This document shows positions 31,329-39,672 of a DNA stretch of 39,672 nucleotides, piece after piece. The stretch covers positions 1 through 39,672 of the forward strand of contig JACRCP010000197.1 of NCBI GenBank assembly GCA_016218965.1, read 5' to 3'. The notes below the pieces were generated by a model. That model saw only the letters and a list, made by a program, of their open reading frames with translations. It did no database searches and was not told the DNA's origin. Source of the DNA: Deltaproteobacteria bacterium (lineage in GTDB: Bacteria; Myxococcota; SpSt-1050; JACRCP01). Numbering within the stretch: position 1 is the first letter of the stretch; every line of letters starts with the position of its first letter. Position numbers and translations under genes: made by a program.

Positions 31329-32357
31329 ATGGGAAAAACGGCGGAAAAGGTGGCGGAAAAGCTCAAGGCGGTCGCGGCGGCGGTCGCGGCCATCGAAAAA
31401 CAGTTCGGCAAGGGGTCCATCATGACGATGGACGGGGGCGGGCCCCGCGAGCAGGTCCCGGCGATCCCCACCGGGTCAATGGGGCTCGACCTCGCCATCG
31501 GCACCGGCGGCTACCCGCGCGGCAGGGTCGTCGAGGTATTCGGCCCGGAATCGTCCGGGAAGACGACGCTTGCGCTCCACGCGATAGTGGAAGTGCAAAG
31601 GTCGGGCGGGACCGCCGCGTTCATCGACGCCGAGCACGCGATAGACGCGACCTACGCCAGAAAGCTCGGGATCGACCTCGAGCGTCTCCTGATATCCCAA
31701 CCGGACTGCGGGGAGCAGGCGCTCGAGATCGCCGAAACCCTCATCAGGAGCGGCGCCATCGACCTCGTGGTCATCGACTCCGTCGCCGCGCTCGTCCCCA
31801 AGGCCGAGATCGAGGGCGAGATGGGCGATTCGCACGTCGGGCTCCAGGCAAGGCTCATGAGCCAGGCCCTGCGAAAGCTCACGGCCATCACGCACCGGCA
31901 GAACGCCGTGGTCATCTTCATCAACCAGATCCGCATAAAAATCGGCGTAATGTACGGGAATCCCGAGACCACTACGGGAGGGAACGCCTTGAAATTCTAC
32001 GCCACGCTCAGGCTCGACATCAGGCGCACCAGCACCATCAAAAACGGCGAGGAACAGGTCGGGAGCCGCACGCGCGTCCGCGTCGTGAAAAACAAGGTCG
32101 CGGCGCCCTTTCGCGAGGCGGAGTTCGACATCATGTACGGCGAGGGGATCTCGCGTTCGGGCGAGATCGTGGATCTCGGCATCGAGCACGGTGTAATCGA
32201 GAAGAGCGGGGCTTGGGTCTCGTACAAAGGCGAACAGCTCGCGCAGGGACGCGAGAAGGCCCGCGACCTCTTGAAAGAAAACTCCGCGCTCGCCGCCGAG
32301 ATCGCGGCGGCAATCACCGACGGACAATTGCGGCAAAAGACCGAAAAGGCGGCGTAA
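31329..32357 (+). CDS. recA: Recombinase RecA
   Basis: 342 aa. Strand exchange and LexA/UmuD co-protease. [11 protein letters not shown], Walker [55 protein letters not shown] (L2 area) and the C-terminal [20 protein letters not shown] are all present. ATG 31329 is preferred because AAGGAG lies six bases upstream; the GTG at 31302 would overlap comM. No LexA box is evident in front, and the gene is part of the comM unit. Confidence 0.97.
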   Translation: MGKTAEKVAEKLKAVAAAVAAIEKQFGKGSIMTMDGGGPREQVPAIPTGSMGLDLAIGTGGYPRGRVVEVFGPESSGKTTLALHAIVEVQRSGGTAAFIDAEHAIDATYARKLGIDLERLLISQPDCGEQALEIAETLIRSGAIDLVVIDSVAALVPKAEIEGEMGDSHVGLQARLMSQALRKLTAITHRQNAVVIFINQIRIKIGVMYGNPETTTGGNALKFYATLRLDIRRTSTIKNGEEQVGSRTRVRVVKNKVAAPFREAEFDIMYGEGISRSGEIVDLGIEHGVIEKSGAWVSYKGEQLAQGREKARDLLKENSALAAEIAAAITDGQLRQKTEKAA

Positions 32358-32369
32358 GGAGGACTACCG

Positions 32370-33037
32370 ATGAGAGTTGACCCAACCGGAAACAATTTCT
32401 TCCCCGATCTTGAAACCCTCGCCGCCATGACCGAAGCCGCGGCAAATCAGCGGTGCACCGGCGAGCCCGAAACGCCCCTGCCCCCTCGGCACTGGGCTTT
32501 CCTTTCCGATGCCATCAACGACGCCATCCGCGTGGAAACCGGCCGCCTCAGACCGGCGACGAAGGCGCTCGCGGAAAAGGCGCTGGACCGCCTGCGCGAC
32601 GGGAGCGTGGACGACAAGTCGCTCTTGCTGATCCTCGGAGGGCTTCACTGCCTCGGCCGCTCGAAGGAGAACATGGGTCTCGATTGCAGCGGGTTCGTCA
32701 AGCACCTCGCAAAGGAGGCCGGCGCCCCGCTTGAAAGTTCCATCACCGCCCCTGGGAAAAACGGTTGCACGCAGATGAAGGGATCTTTCCCGCCGGTTGC
32801 CCCGGAAGACGCGCGGACCGGTGATCTGATCTTCTTCAACAACAAGGCCGATCCCCAAAAGACCGCGTCGCACGTCGGAATCGTCATCGTCGCGCACGAC
32901 GGCGAGAAGCTGTTCCTGCACATGACGAATCACGGCGTCGACATCAACAAGATGAGCGATATTGCCTCGAATGAAACCAGAGCCACTTGGGGCGGGCAGC
33001 TTTGCGGTTTTGCCCGGAACCCTGCAGTTTGCCCCGC

Positions 33038-33041
<4 letters not shown>
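32370..33041 (+). CDS. NlpC/P60-like cysteine peptidase
   Basis: 223 aa. [10 protein letters not shown] has the catalytic Cys106, and SHVGIVIV supplies His168; a third His may be 184 or 188. GDLIFFNNK is the usual strand before the His. Such enzymes cleave peptide links in peptidoglycan or act as acyl hydrolases. No signal peptide is visible, so it could act in the cytoplasm or leave by a non-Sec route. It follows recA by 12 bp with a GGAGG ribosome site, and its stop overlaps the convergent pckG stop by 4 bases. The N-terminal 90 residues resemble no family I can name. Confidence 0.75.
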
Positions 33042-34861
<1,820 letters not shown>

Positions 34862-34892
34862 TGCACTCTCCTCCGGAAACCCGGGTCGCGAC

Positions 34893-34921
34893 AAGATGCC
34901 ACACGGGCACCATCATTGCAA
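34893..34921 (-). promoter_or_regulatory. Probable promoter of pckG
   Basis: Minus strand: -35 TTGCAA (34916-34921), 17-bp spacer, -10 CATCTT (34893-34898). The leader would be about 25 bases and contains the GGAGGAGAG ribosome site. The -35 hexamer is the same as that at 11150. Confidence 0.4.
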
Positions 34922-34965
34922 AGACAGTCCGCCAACGAACCGTCTGCCGGCAAACCGCCCGGCAC

Positions 34966-34994
34966 TTGACTATCATGTCTGGATTACATAGTAG
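34966..34994 (+). promoter_or_regulatory. Sigma-70-like promoter of the YeiH-like gene
   Basis: -35 TTGACT (34966-34971), 17-bp spacer, -10 TAGTAG (34989-34994). The leader would be about 27 bases. It diverges from the pckG promoter across about 45 bp. Confidence 0.5.
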
Positions 34995-35027
34995 TAATGA
35001 AAAGCGCTTCAATTGACGGGGCTGCGG

Positions 35028-36476
35028 ATGGAAGAAAAAAAGTCTGCGCTTCTTTCGAGTGAGGATTGGTGGTCGGTGTGGGTGGGCCTGGGGATCTTTT
35101 TGCTTTCCCTCGGCGTCCTCGGCGGGGTTGATCTGCTGGGCTGGGGGGCGAAGTTCCACGTGTGGCTTGACCCTTCCGCCTCGGTAAAAGCCATCTCCCC
35201 CGGGTACAAGGGCCTGCCCGCCCCGTTGAGCGTCTTTTTCACCTACCTTTTCCTGCTGGGCGTGATGGCCTTCGGGGCGCGCTTTTTGGGTCTTGATCTC
35301 AAGAAGTTCGCCCTCGGTTTCACCGGCATCTTCGTCATCAGTGTCGCCTGCTGGCTCCTCGGGCACTACGCGTACATTGCCGCGACTTCGGACAAGCTCA
35401 AGGGCCTTGGGATCTCGTGGTCGCTCAATCTCACCGGCGAGGCGGGGTTCATCATTGCGCTTGTGGCAGGGCTCGTGGTCGGCAACTTCTTCCCGCGACT
35501 CACCGCTTTTCTGGGCGAGGCCTGCCGCCCCGAGTGGTACATCAAGACCGCCATCGTAATCATGGGCTCCGGCCTCGGTGTCAAGGCGGCACAGGCGACC
35601 GGACTTGCCGGGGCGATCATCTTCAGGGGTTTCTGCGCAATCGTCGAAGCGTACCTCATCTATTGGGCGCTCGTGTACCTTCTGGCCCGAAAATACTTCA
35701 AGTTCAGCCGCGAGTGGGCCGCTCCTCTCGCCTCGGGAGTCTCGATTTGCGGGGTCTCCGCGGCGATTGCCACCGGCGCCGCCATCCGCGCCCGGCCCGT
35801 CGTCCCCATCATGGTCAGCTCGCTCGTCGTCGTGTTCGCGGTCGTCGAGCTGATTCTGCTTCCGTTTCTGGCGCAGCACTTCCTGTACCACGAACCGCTT
35901 GTGGCCGGCGCATGGATGGGCCTTGCGGTCAAGACCGACGGGGCGGCGGTCGCGAGCGGGGCGATTGTCGATTCGCTCATCCGCGCCAAGTCCCTCGCCG
36001 TGCAGGGCATCGAGTACAAGGAAGGCTGGATGCTTATGACCGCGACGACCACGAAGATGTTCATCGACGTGTTCATCGGAATCTGGGCCTTCGTGCTCGC
36101 CATCATCTGGTGCACGAAGGTCGACAGGAAGGAAGGCGAAAAGGTCAGCATCCGCGAGATCTGGCCGCGGTTCCCGAAATTCGTCCTCGGCTATGCTTTC
36201 ACCTTCGCCGTCCTGCTCGCCGTCTGCCTCTCGGCACCCGATCTCTCCAAAAAATGCCTGCTGGCAACCGAAGAGGGCACAGTATTCAGGGTCCTCTTTT
36301 TTGCGATGACCTTCTTCTCAATCGGGCTCGTCTCAAACTTCAAAAAGCTGTGGGAAGAGGGGATCGGCCGGCTCGCGGCGGTCTACCTCATAGGCCTTTT
36401 CGGGTTCATCATCTGGATCGGGCTATTCATCTCCTGGTTGTTCTTTTCGGGGATCAAACCGCCGGTCGTGCAGTGA
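35028..36476 (+). CDS. YeiH/UPF0324-family membrane protein (putative sulfate exporter type)
   Basis: 482 aa with about 12 hydrophobic segments. The core GEAGFIIALVAGLVVGNFFP, YIKTAIVIMGSGLGVKAA, ASGVSICGVSAAIATGAAI, AGAWMGLAVKTDGAAVASGAIV and FFSIGLVSNFKKLW matches the UPF0324/YeiH family. Typical members have about 340 aa; this one carries an extra N-terminal membrane region of about 130 residues, seen in long-form relatives. 'Sulfate exporter' is a family label, not proven. Start ATG 35028 was chosen over TTG 35013 because it is ATG and keeps the promoter distance normal. Confidence 0.8.
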   Translation: MEEKKSALLSSEDWWSVWVGLGIFLLSLGVLGGVDLLGWGAKFHVWLDPSASVKAISPGYKGLPAPLSVFFTYLFLLGVMAFGARFLGLDLKKFALGFTGIFVISVACWLLGHYAYIAATSDKLKGLGISWSLNLTGEAGFIIALVAGLVVGNFFPRLTAFLGEACRPEWYIKTAIVIMGSGLGVKAAQATGLAGAIIFRGFCAIVEAYLIYWALVYLLARKYFKFSREWAAPLASGVSICGVSAAIATGAAIRARPVVPIMVSSLVVVFAVVELILLPFLAQHFLYHEPLVAGAWMGLAVKTDGAAVASGAIVDSLIRAKSLAVQGIEYKEGWMLMTATTTKMFIDVFIGIWAFVLAIIWCTKVDRKEGEKVSIREIWPRFPKFVLGYAFTFAVLLAVCLSAPDLSKKCLLATEEGTVFRVLFFAMTFFSIGLVSNFKKLWEEGIGRLAAVYLIGLFGFIIWIGLFISWLFFSGIKPPVVQ

Positions 36477-36499
36477 CCGCCCATTGGGAGTGACGTGGG

Positions 36500-36664
36500 A
36501 TGGACGAATGCAAGCCGAAAATCGCCGACGAACTTTTGAAGATGCAGGAGGAGCCCCTCCTCCCGGTCGAAAAGAAACTAATCGCCTGGAGCCTCATCCT
36601 CGGGGTCGCGCTGCTCGTCGTCCTCGCCTGGGTCTCCGCCACTTTCTTTACGGGCCAGCCTTGA
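36500..36664 (+). CDS. Small single-pass membrane protein
   Basis: 54 aa beginning MDECKPKIADELLKMQ. A charged N-terminal helix (about residues 1-25) is followed by one strongly hydrophobic segment (LIAWSLILGVALLVVLAWV) and a short tail (SATFFTGQP). GGGAG precedes the ATG by about nine bases. It follows the YeiH-like gene by 23 bp, so it may be an accessory subunit; its last 17 bases overlap the convergent tatC end. Codon use is similar to neighbours. No family recognised. Confidence 0.6.
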   Translation: MDECKPKIADELLKMQEEPLLPVEKKLIAWSLILGVALLVVLAWVSATFFTGQP

Positions 36665-37391
36665 CGCCATCTTCCCGGCCGGCGGGTTTTCTGTTCGCGA
36701 TCCTCGACGCAAGGATGCCTATCTCGTAGAGCACAAAAAGCGGCCCGGCGACCAAAAGCAGCGTAACGGCGTCACCGGTCGGCGTGATAATCGCCGTCGC
36801 GACCATGATGATGATGAGGGCGTACCGCCGTTGTTTGATCAGCGTCTCGACCTTGACGATCCCGAACCTCGTCAGGAGGAAGATGACCAGAGGGAGCTCG
36901 AAGAGGATCCCGAAAACCAGAAGGAGCGTCGAGGCGAGGGAAAAATAGTCGTTCATCGTGATGATCGGCTGGATGTGCTCGCCCGCGTAGGAGATGAAAT
37001 ACTCGAAGGTAAACGGGAAGATCACGAAGTAGCCGAAGAGCGCCCCCCCGATGAAGAACACGCTCCCCGCGATGACGAAGATCGCGGCAAACTTCCGCTC
37101 CTTCTCGTAGAGTCCCGGCCGGACGAACGCCCAAATCTCGTAGAGCACGACCGGCGACGCGACGAACAGTCCGCACACGAACGAGAGCTTGAGGTACAGA
37201 AAGAACGGATCGAGAAGCCCCGTGAAGTATATCTTCTCCTGCCCCTTCGGCAGCACATTCATGAGTGGGCGGATCAGGAGCTCGAACAGCCTGTCGCTCA
37301 GCGCGTAGCAGATGGCCATGCCGATCGCGACCGCTATTGCGGCGACGACCAGCCGCTTCTGCAGCTCTTCGAGATGTTCCATAAAAGTCAC
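36648..37391 (-). CDS. tatC: Sec-independent protein translocase TatC
   Basis: 247 aa, six predicted membrane helices. FMEHLEELQKRL is the conserved N-terminal segment with Glu of the twin-arginine binding site; SPVVLYEIWAFVRPGLYEKERKF and FGILFELPLVIFLLTRFGIV are characteristic loops. It recognises RR-signal peptides and, with TatA/B, exports folded proteins. The GTG start at 37391 lies 6 bases after the tatA/B stop; ATG 37382 is an alternative. Part of the minus-strand pair with tatA/B. Confidence 0.94.
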   Translation of the reverse strand: MTFMEHLEELQKRLVVAAIAVAIGMAICYALSDRLFELLIRPLMNVLPKGQEKIYFTGLLDPFFLYLKLSFVCGLFVASPVVLYEIWAFVRPGLYEKERKFAAIFVIAGSVFFIGGALFGYFVIFPFTFEYFISYAGEHIQPIITMNDYFSLASTLLLVFGILFELPLVIFLLTRFGIVKVETLIKQRRYALIIIMVATAIITPTGDAVTLLLVAGPLFVLYEIGILASRIANRKPAGREDGVKAGP

Positions 37392-37397
37392 GGCGGC

Positions 37398-37787
37398 TTA
37401 ACCTGCCCGGGGTGAGGGTCCGGGATTGCCGGGTTCGCCTGCCGGGCCGCCCGGCGCCGGCTCCGGCTTTTTCTCCTCCGGGGCGTCCCCCGACGCGGCC
37501 TCGGTCGCGGTGCCCGCGGCGGTCTCTGTGGACTTTGGGTCTTCCGGAAACCCGTAGGCTCTCGCCGTCGGGTCCACCGCCGACGGACGGGGAGGATAGA
37601 TCTGGCGCAGCGGCTCGTCGTCGAGCGCGGCGGTGTTGATCTCTTTTTTGACGTCATCGGCCGCCCGCTGGAACTCGCGCACCAGCTTGCCCACGGTCCG
37701 CGCAAGCTCGGGGAGCTTCTTTGGCCCCAGGATGAGAAGGGCCAGTATCCCGATGACGAGAAGTTCCTGAAATCCCAGTCCGAACAT
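37398..37787 (-). CDS. TatA/TatB-type translocase subunit
   Basis: 129 aa. MFGLGFQELLVIGILALLILGPKKLPELAR is the signature N-terminal helix, hinge and amphipathic helix. The Pro/Glu/Lys/Ala C-terminus (after residue 75) is unstructured. MFG-x-GF-x-E start and the total length lean to TatB, but the phrase LGPKKLPELA fits both; a single TatA/B-type protein could serve both roles here. ATG 37787 has GGGGGAGG upstream. Lies directly before tatC. Confidence 0.88.
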   Translation of the reverse strand: MFGLGFQELLVIGILALLILGPKKLPELARTVGKLVREFQRAADDVKKEINTAALDDEPLRQIYPPRPSAVDPTARAYGFPEDPKSTETAAGTATEAASGDAPEEKKPEPAPGGPAGEPGNPGPSPRAG

Positions 37788-38102
37788 GCGCCTCCCCCGG
37801 CTCCCGACCGGGGCGCCATCCTACACTAGCGTGACGGAAATTCCTAGCGCACCAGCCTATGGGATTCGGAATAGCCCGACTTCGCAGACAAGCCACCGTC
37901 GGTTGCGCACTGGAATCGGGTCCCGCCTGCCCTCACCGGGCCTTTACGAGCACCGTCCGGCGGGAGCCATGTGCGACACGGTGGAAGGCCTTGTCCGACG
38001 GCGGTGTTCCCCGGGACGTGCTCCGAATCGCAGCGCGCCTTGCCGAATCCCGGCCGAATCCCGGCTTGCGCGCTCCCGCTGGTTCACATATATTCCGATC
38101 GT
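37788..38102. other. Gap between tatA/B and the kinase unit
   Basis: About 315 bp with no convincing gene. It holds the ribosome site and upstream region of tatA/B on the left and the kinase promoter (38066-38094) on the right. No tRNA or known RNA motif was seen. Confidence 0.5.
38066..38094 (+). promoter_or_regulatory. Sigma-70-like promoter upstream of the kinase gene
   Basis: -35 TTGCGC (38066-38071), 17-bp spacer, -10 TATATT (38089-38094). The next ATG (38103) lies 8 bases after the -10, which would make the small ORF there leaderless. Confidence 0.55.
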
Positions 38103-38201
38103 ATGGCCATTTCATCGCGCGCAGCGCCAATGGGTTGGGAAGCCACGCTGGTACGTGCCTTCGGCCGGAATCGCCTGGTGCAACGCACAGGTGCGCCATG
38201 A
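38103..38201 (+). CDS. Possible 32-aa leader ORF coupled to the kinase
   Basis: MAISSRAAPMGWEATLVRAF, then GRNRLVQRTGAP and a TGA that overlaps the kinase ATG (ATGA, 38198-38201). The start lies 8 bases after the predicted -10 and has no Shine-Dalgarno, matching the leaderless pattern of other genes here. The kinase itself has only a weak ribosome site (AGGT six bases upstream), so it could depend on translation of this ORF. Coding status is uncertain: the ORF is short and Arg-rich. Confidence 0.4.
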   Translation: MAISSRAAPMGWEATLVRAFGRNRLVQRTGAP

Positions 38202-39586
38202 AACCCGGGCGTCCCGGACAGCCCGACCTCGGCCCTTTTTCCCTGGCCCGCTTCCTCGGGCGCGGCGCGACGGGCGAGGTCTGGCTTGGAAGACACGTCG
38301 AGTCGGGAACCCGTGTGGCCGTCAAGATCCTTCACGATCGCTCCGGCGCGCGCCCGGCGTCTCGCGAGCGCTTCCAGGGCGAGGTCCAGGCCATTGCGAA
38401 CCTGGCGCATCCTTCCATCGTCAGATTGTTCGACTGTGGCTCCATCAACGACGCCGCCGCGCGACGCGTGGGCGGTCCGGTTGTTGCCGGATCCCCGTAC
38501 CTCGTGATGGAGCTCGTCGACGGCGGATCTCTCGAACGGCGGTGCGGGACGCTGTCTTGGGAAGAGGTCCGCGGGGTGCTGCGCCAGGTCCTGGGCGCCC
38601 TGGCCCACGCGCACGCGCGACGCGTCATTCATCGGGACATCAAACCCGGCAACGTGTTGTCCACACGCGACGGGATGGCGGTGAAGCTGACCGACTTCGG
38701 CCTCGCGACCTCGCCGCGCGCGTCCCTGCCGGCTTCGCCGGACGACCCGGCGCCGGGCACGCCGGCCTACATGGCGCCCGAACAGTTCTCGGGTACGTGG
38801 CGTGACCACGGCCCTTCAACCGATCTCTACGCCGTCGGCGGGCTTGCCTGCGCCCTTGTCACCGGCTTCCCTCCTTTCGGTCCCGCGACCGACTTCGAGG
38901 CCGCGCGCGAGGCGCATCTCTGCGCGGCGCCGCCTTCGCTTCCGTCCGGGTGCCCCGCGCGTTTCGAAGAGTGGGTCCATGTACTGATGCGCAAGGAGCC
39001 TCACCGGCGTTTCCGCTGCGCCGCAGACGCGGCGGCGGCGCTTGACGAGGTCCGCTGGCCGGGCCCCCGGCCCCGGCCGGCACGGGAGGCAGGACTCGGA
39101 GGCCGCCGGCGCGGCTCGACGCCGGATATCGGGTTTGCCGCGGAATTCGCCGCGCCCCGCGCAGACGGTATGCCCGCGCCCCAGGCGCCGCAGACGCCGC
39201 TTTCAGGTACGGGTCTCGGCCTGCACGGCGTGTGGACGGCCAGGATGTTCGGCCGGGAAGCGGAATGCGGCGCCCTCTGGCATCTCATGGAAACCGTCGC
39301 GCAGGACGGCTGCGCGAGGCTTTCAATCCTCCGCGGCCCGAGCGGCTATGGCAAGAGCCGCCTGGCGGAGTGGCTCGGCGAGCGCGCGGCCGAGTCGGGC
39401 GCGGCGGCCGTCCTCGCGGCGATGCACTCCCCGGTCCCGGGCCATTCCGACGGCCTCCGCGACATGCTCGGCCGTCTCTTCCGTACGCACGGGCTGTCCC
39501 GCGAGCGGGCGTTGGCGCGGCTGTTCCGCTGGCTAGCCCGACTTCCAACCTTCGCCCCTGCGAGTCCCGTAATATCGCGGGGTTAG
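38198..39586 (+). CDS. Ser/Thr protein kinase with AAA-type ATPase domain, apparently truncated
   Basis: Kinase domain about residues 10-275: GRGATGEVWLGRHVESGTRVAVK (Lys43), HRDIKPGNVL (His145-Asp147 region), DFGLATS, APEQFSG. A linker rich in Pro/Arg follows. Then FGREAECGALWHLMETV and the P-loop GPSGYGKSR (residue 380 on) open a STAND/AAA_16-type ATPase. Proteins with this layout usually continue for 500 to 900 residues with TPR or similar repeats. Here the frame ends at 39586 in a sequence (TFAPASPVISRG) that no longer looks like the ATPase, close to a drop in GC. It is probably disrupted at about 39545. ATG 38198 chosen; kinase domain looks complete and catalytic. Confidence 0.8.
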   Translation: MKPGRPGQPDLGPFSLARFLGRGATGEVWLGRHVESGTRVAVKILHDRSGARPASRERFQGEVQAIANLAHPSIVRLFDCGSINDAAARRVGGPVVAGSPYLVMELVDGGSLERRCGTLSWEEVRGVLRQVLGALAHAHARRVIHRDIKPGNVLSTRDGMAVKLTDFGLATSPRASLPASPDDPAPGTPAYMAPEQFSGTWRDHGPSTDLYAVGGLACALVTGFPPFGPATDFEAAREAHLCAAPPSLPSGCPARFEEWVHVLMRKEPHRRFRCAADAAAALDEVRWPGPRPRPAREAGLGGRRRGSTPDIGFAAEFAAPRADGMPAPQAPQTPLSGTGLGLHGVWTARMFGREAECGALWHLMETVAQDGCARLSILRGPSGYGKSRLAEWLGERAAESGAAAVLAAMHSPVPGHSDGLRDMLGRLFRTHGLSRERALARLFRWLARLPTFAPASPVISRG

Positions 39587-39590
39587 CTCG

Positions 39591-39671
39591 TCATTCAGTG
39601 ACTACGGCTCTCACCCATGTCCTCACGGGTTTCATAACCTCCATCGGCATTCGCAGCGTCTCGTAGATCTC
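39591..39671 (-). CDS. Possible C-terminal fragment of another gene at the right edge
   Basis: On the minus strand the last 81 bases can read EIYETLRMPMEVMKP followed by VRTWVRAVVTE and a TGA at 39591-39593. The 26 residues look like a plausible protein end, and base composition is lower in GC than the rest. A hairpin follows at about 39567-39590. Too short to name. It may belong to a mobile element that broke the kinase gene. Confidence 0.35.
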   Translation of the reverse strand, partial: EIYETLRMPMEVMKPVRTWVRAVVTE

Positions 39672-39672
39672 C

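Noticed and set aside
35154-35169. Third parS-like sequence (TTCCACGTGTGG) in the YeiH-like gene
   Set aside because: Only about 10 of 16 consensus positions and not a palindrome.
38655-38675. DnaA-box-like TTGTCCACA in the kinase gene
   Set aside because: A single near-match inside a coding region; no cluster, so not an origin.

Overview
The window is a GC-rich, gene-dense bacterial chromosome segment. Its character suggests a myxococcal or deltaproteobacterial-type Gram-negative bacterium. The evidence is several secreted lipoproteins with Asp-Ala-Gly-rich linkers, Cys-rich modules and PKD/Hydin-like domains, a Tad-type pseudopilin cluster, GTP-dependent PEP carboxykinase, a Tat system and a Ser/Thr kinase joined to an AAA ATPase. 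This placement is an inference from gene content. No rRNA, tRNA or CRISPR array was seen.

Layout. 1-684: two divergent lipoprotein genes, the left one cut by the window edge. 888-3928: the translation operon rpsB-tsf-pyrH-frr, with CCACAGAG-type repeats in two of its gaps. 3944-4834: two minus-strand lipoprotein genes that share a recently duplicated Cys-rich module and are separated by a terminator. 5247-13197: a plus-strand cluster with four proteins carrying class III prepilin-like segments (TadE/TadG/Flp types), an anchored protein, a small three-helix membrane protein, a secreted protein and a large lipoprotein. 13275-18630: polA, an ATP-grasp ligase and a lipoprotein with five 12-Cys repeats. 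18657-24273: mnmG flanked by two parS-like sites, then rsmG, a CCA/poly(A) polymerase, a small di-heme protein and xseA. 24295-28700, minus strand: xseB-dxs-tlyA-larA. 28898-33041, plus: a pRiA4b ORF-3-like protein, then comM-recA-NlpC/P60 behind a sigma-54-like site. 33038-37787: pckG, a YeiH-like membrane protein, a 54-aa membrane protein, tatC and tatA/B. 38103-39671: a tiny ORF overlapping a kinase-ATPase gene that ends abruptly near a lower-GC segment.

Sequence-level patterns. Sigma-70-like promoters read by eye almost all have a 17-bp spacer. At least five place the expected start site on, or a few bases before, the start codon and lack a good Shine-Dalgarno, so leaderless mRNAs look common; both exonuclease VII subunits are in this group. 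Degenerate 7-bp periodic repeats sit at the 5' ends of three pseudopilin genes, where a one-unit change could alter frame or the ribosome site. The parS pair around mnmG-rsmG suggests the window lies in the origin half of the chromosome, although parAB is not adjacent.

All functional calls are from reading translated sequence and known family motifs; no database search was possible.
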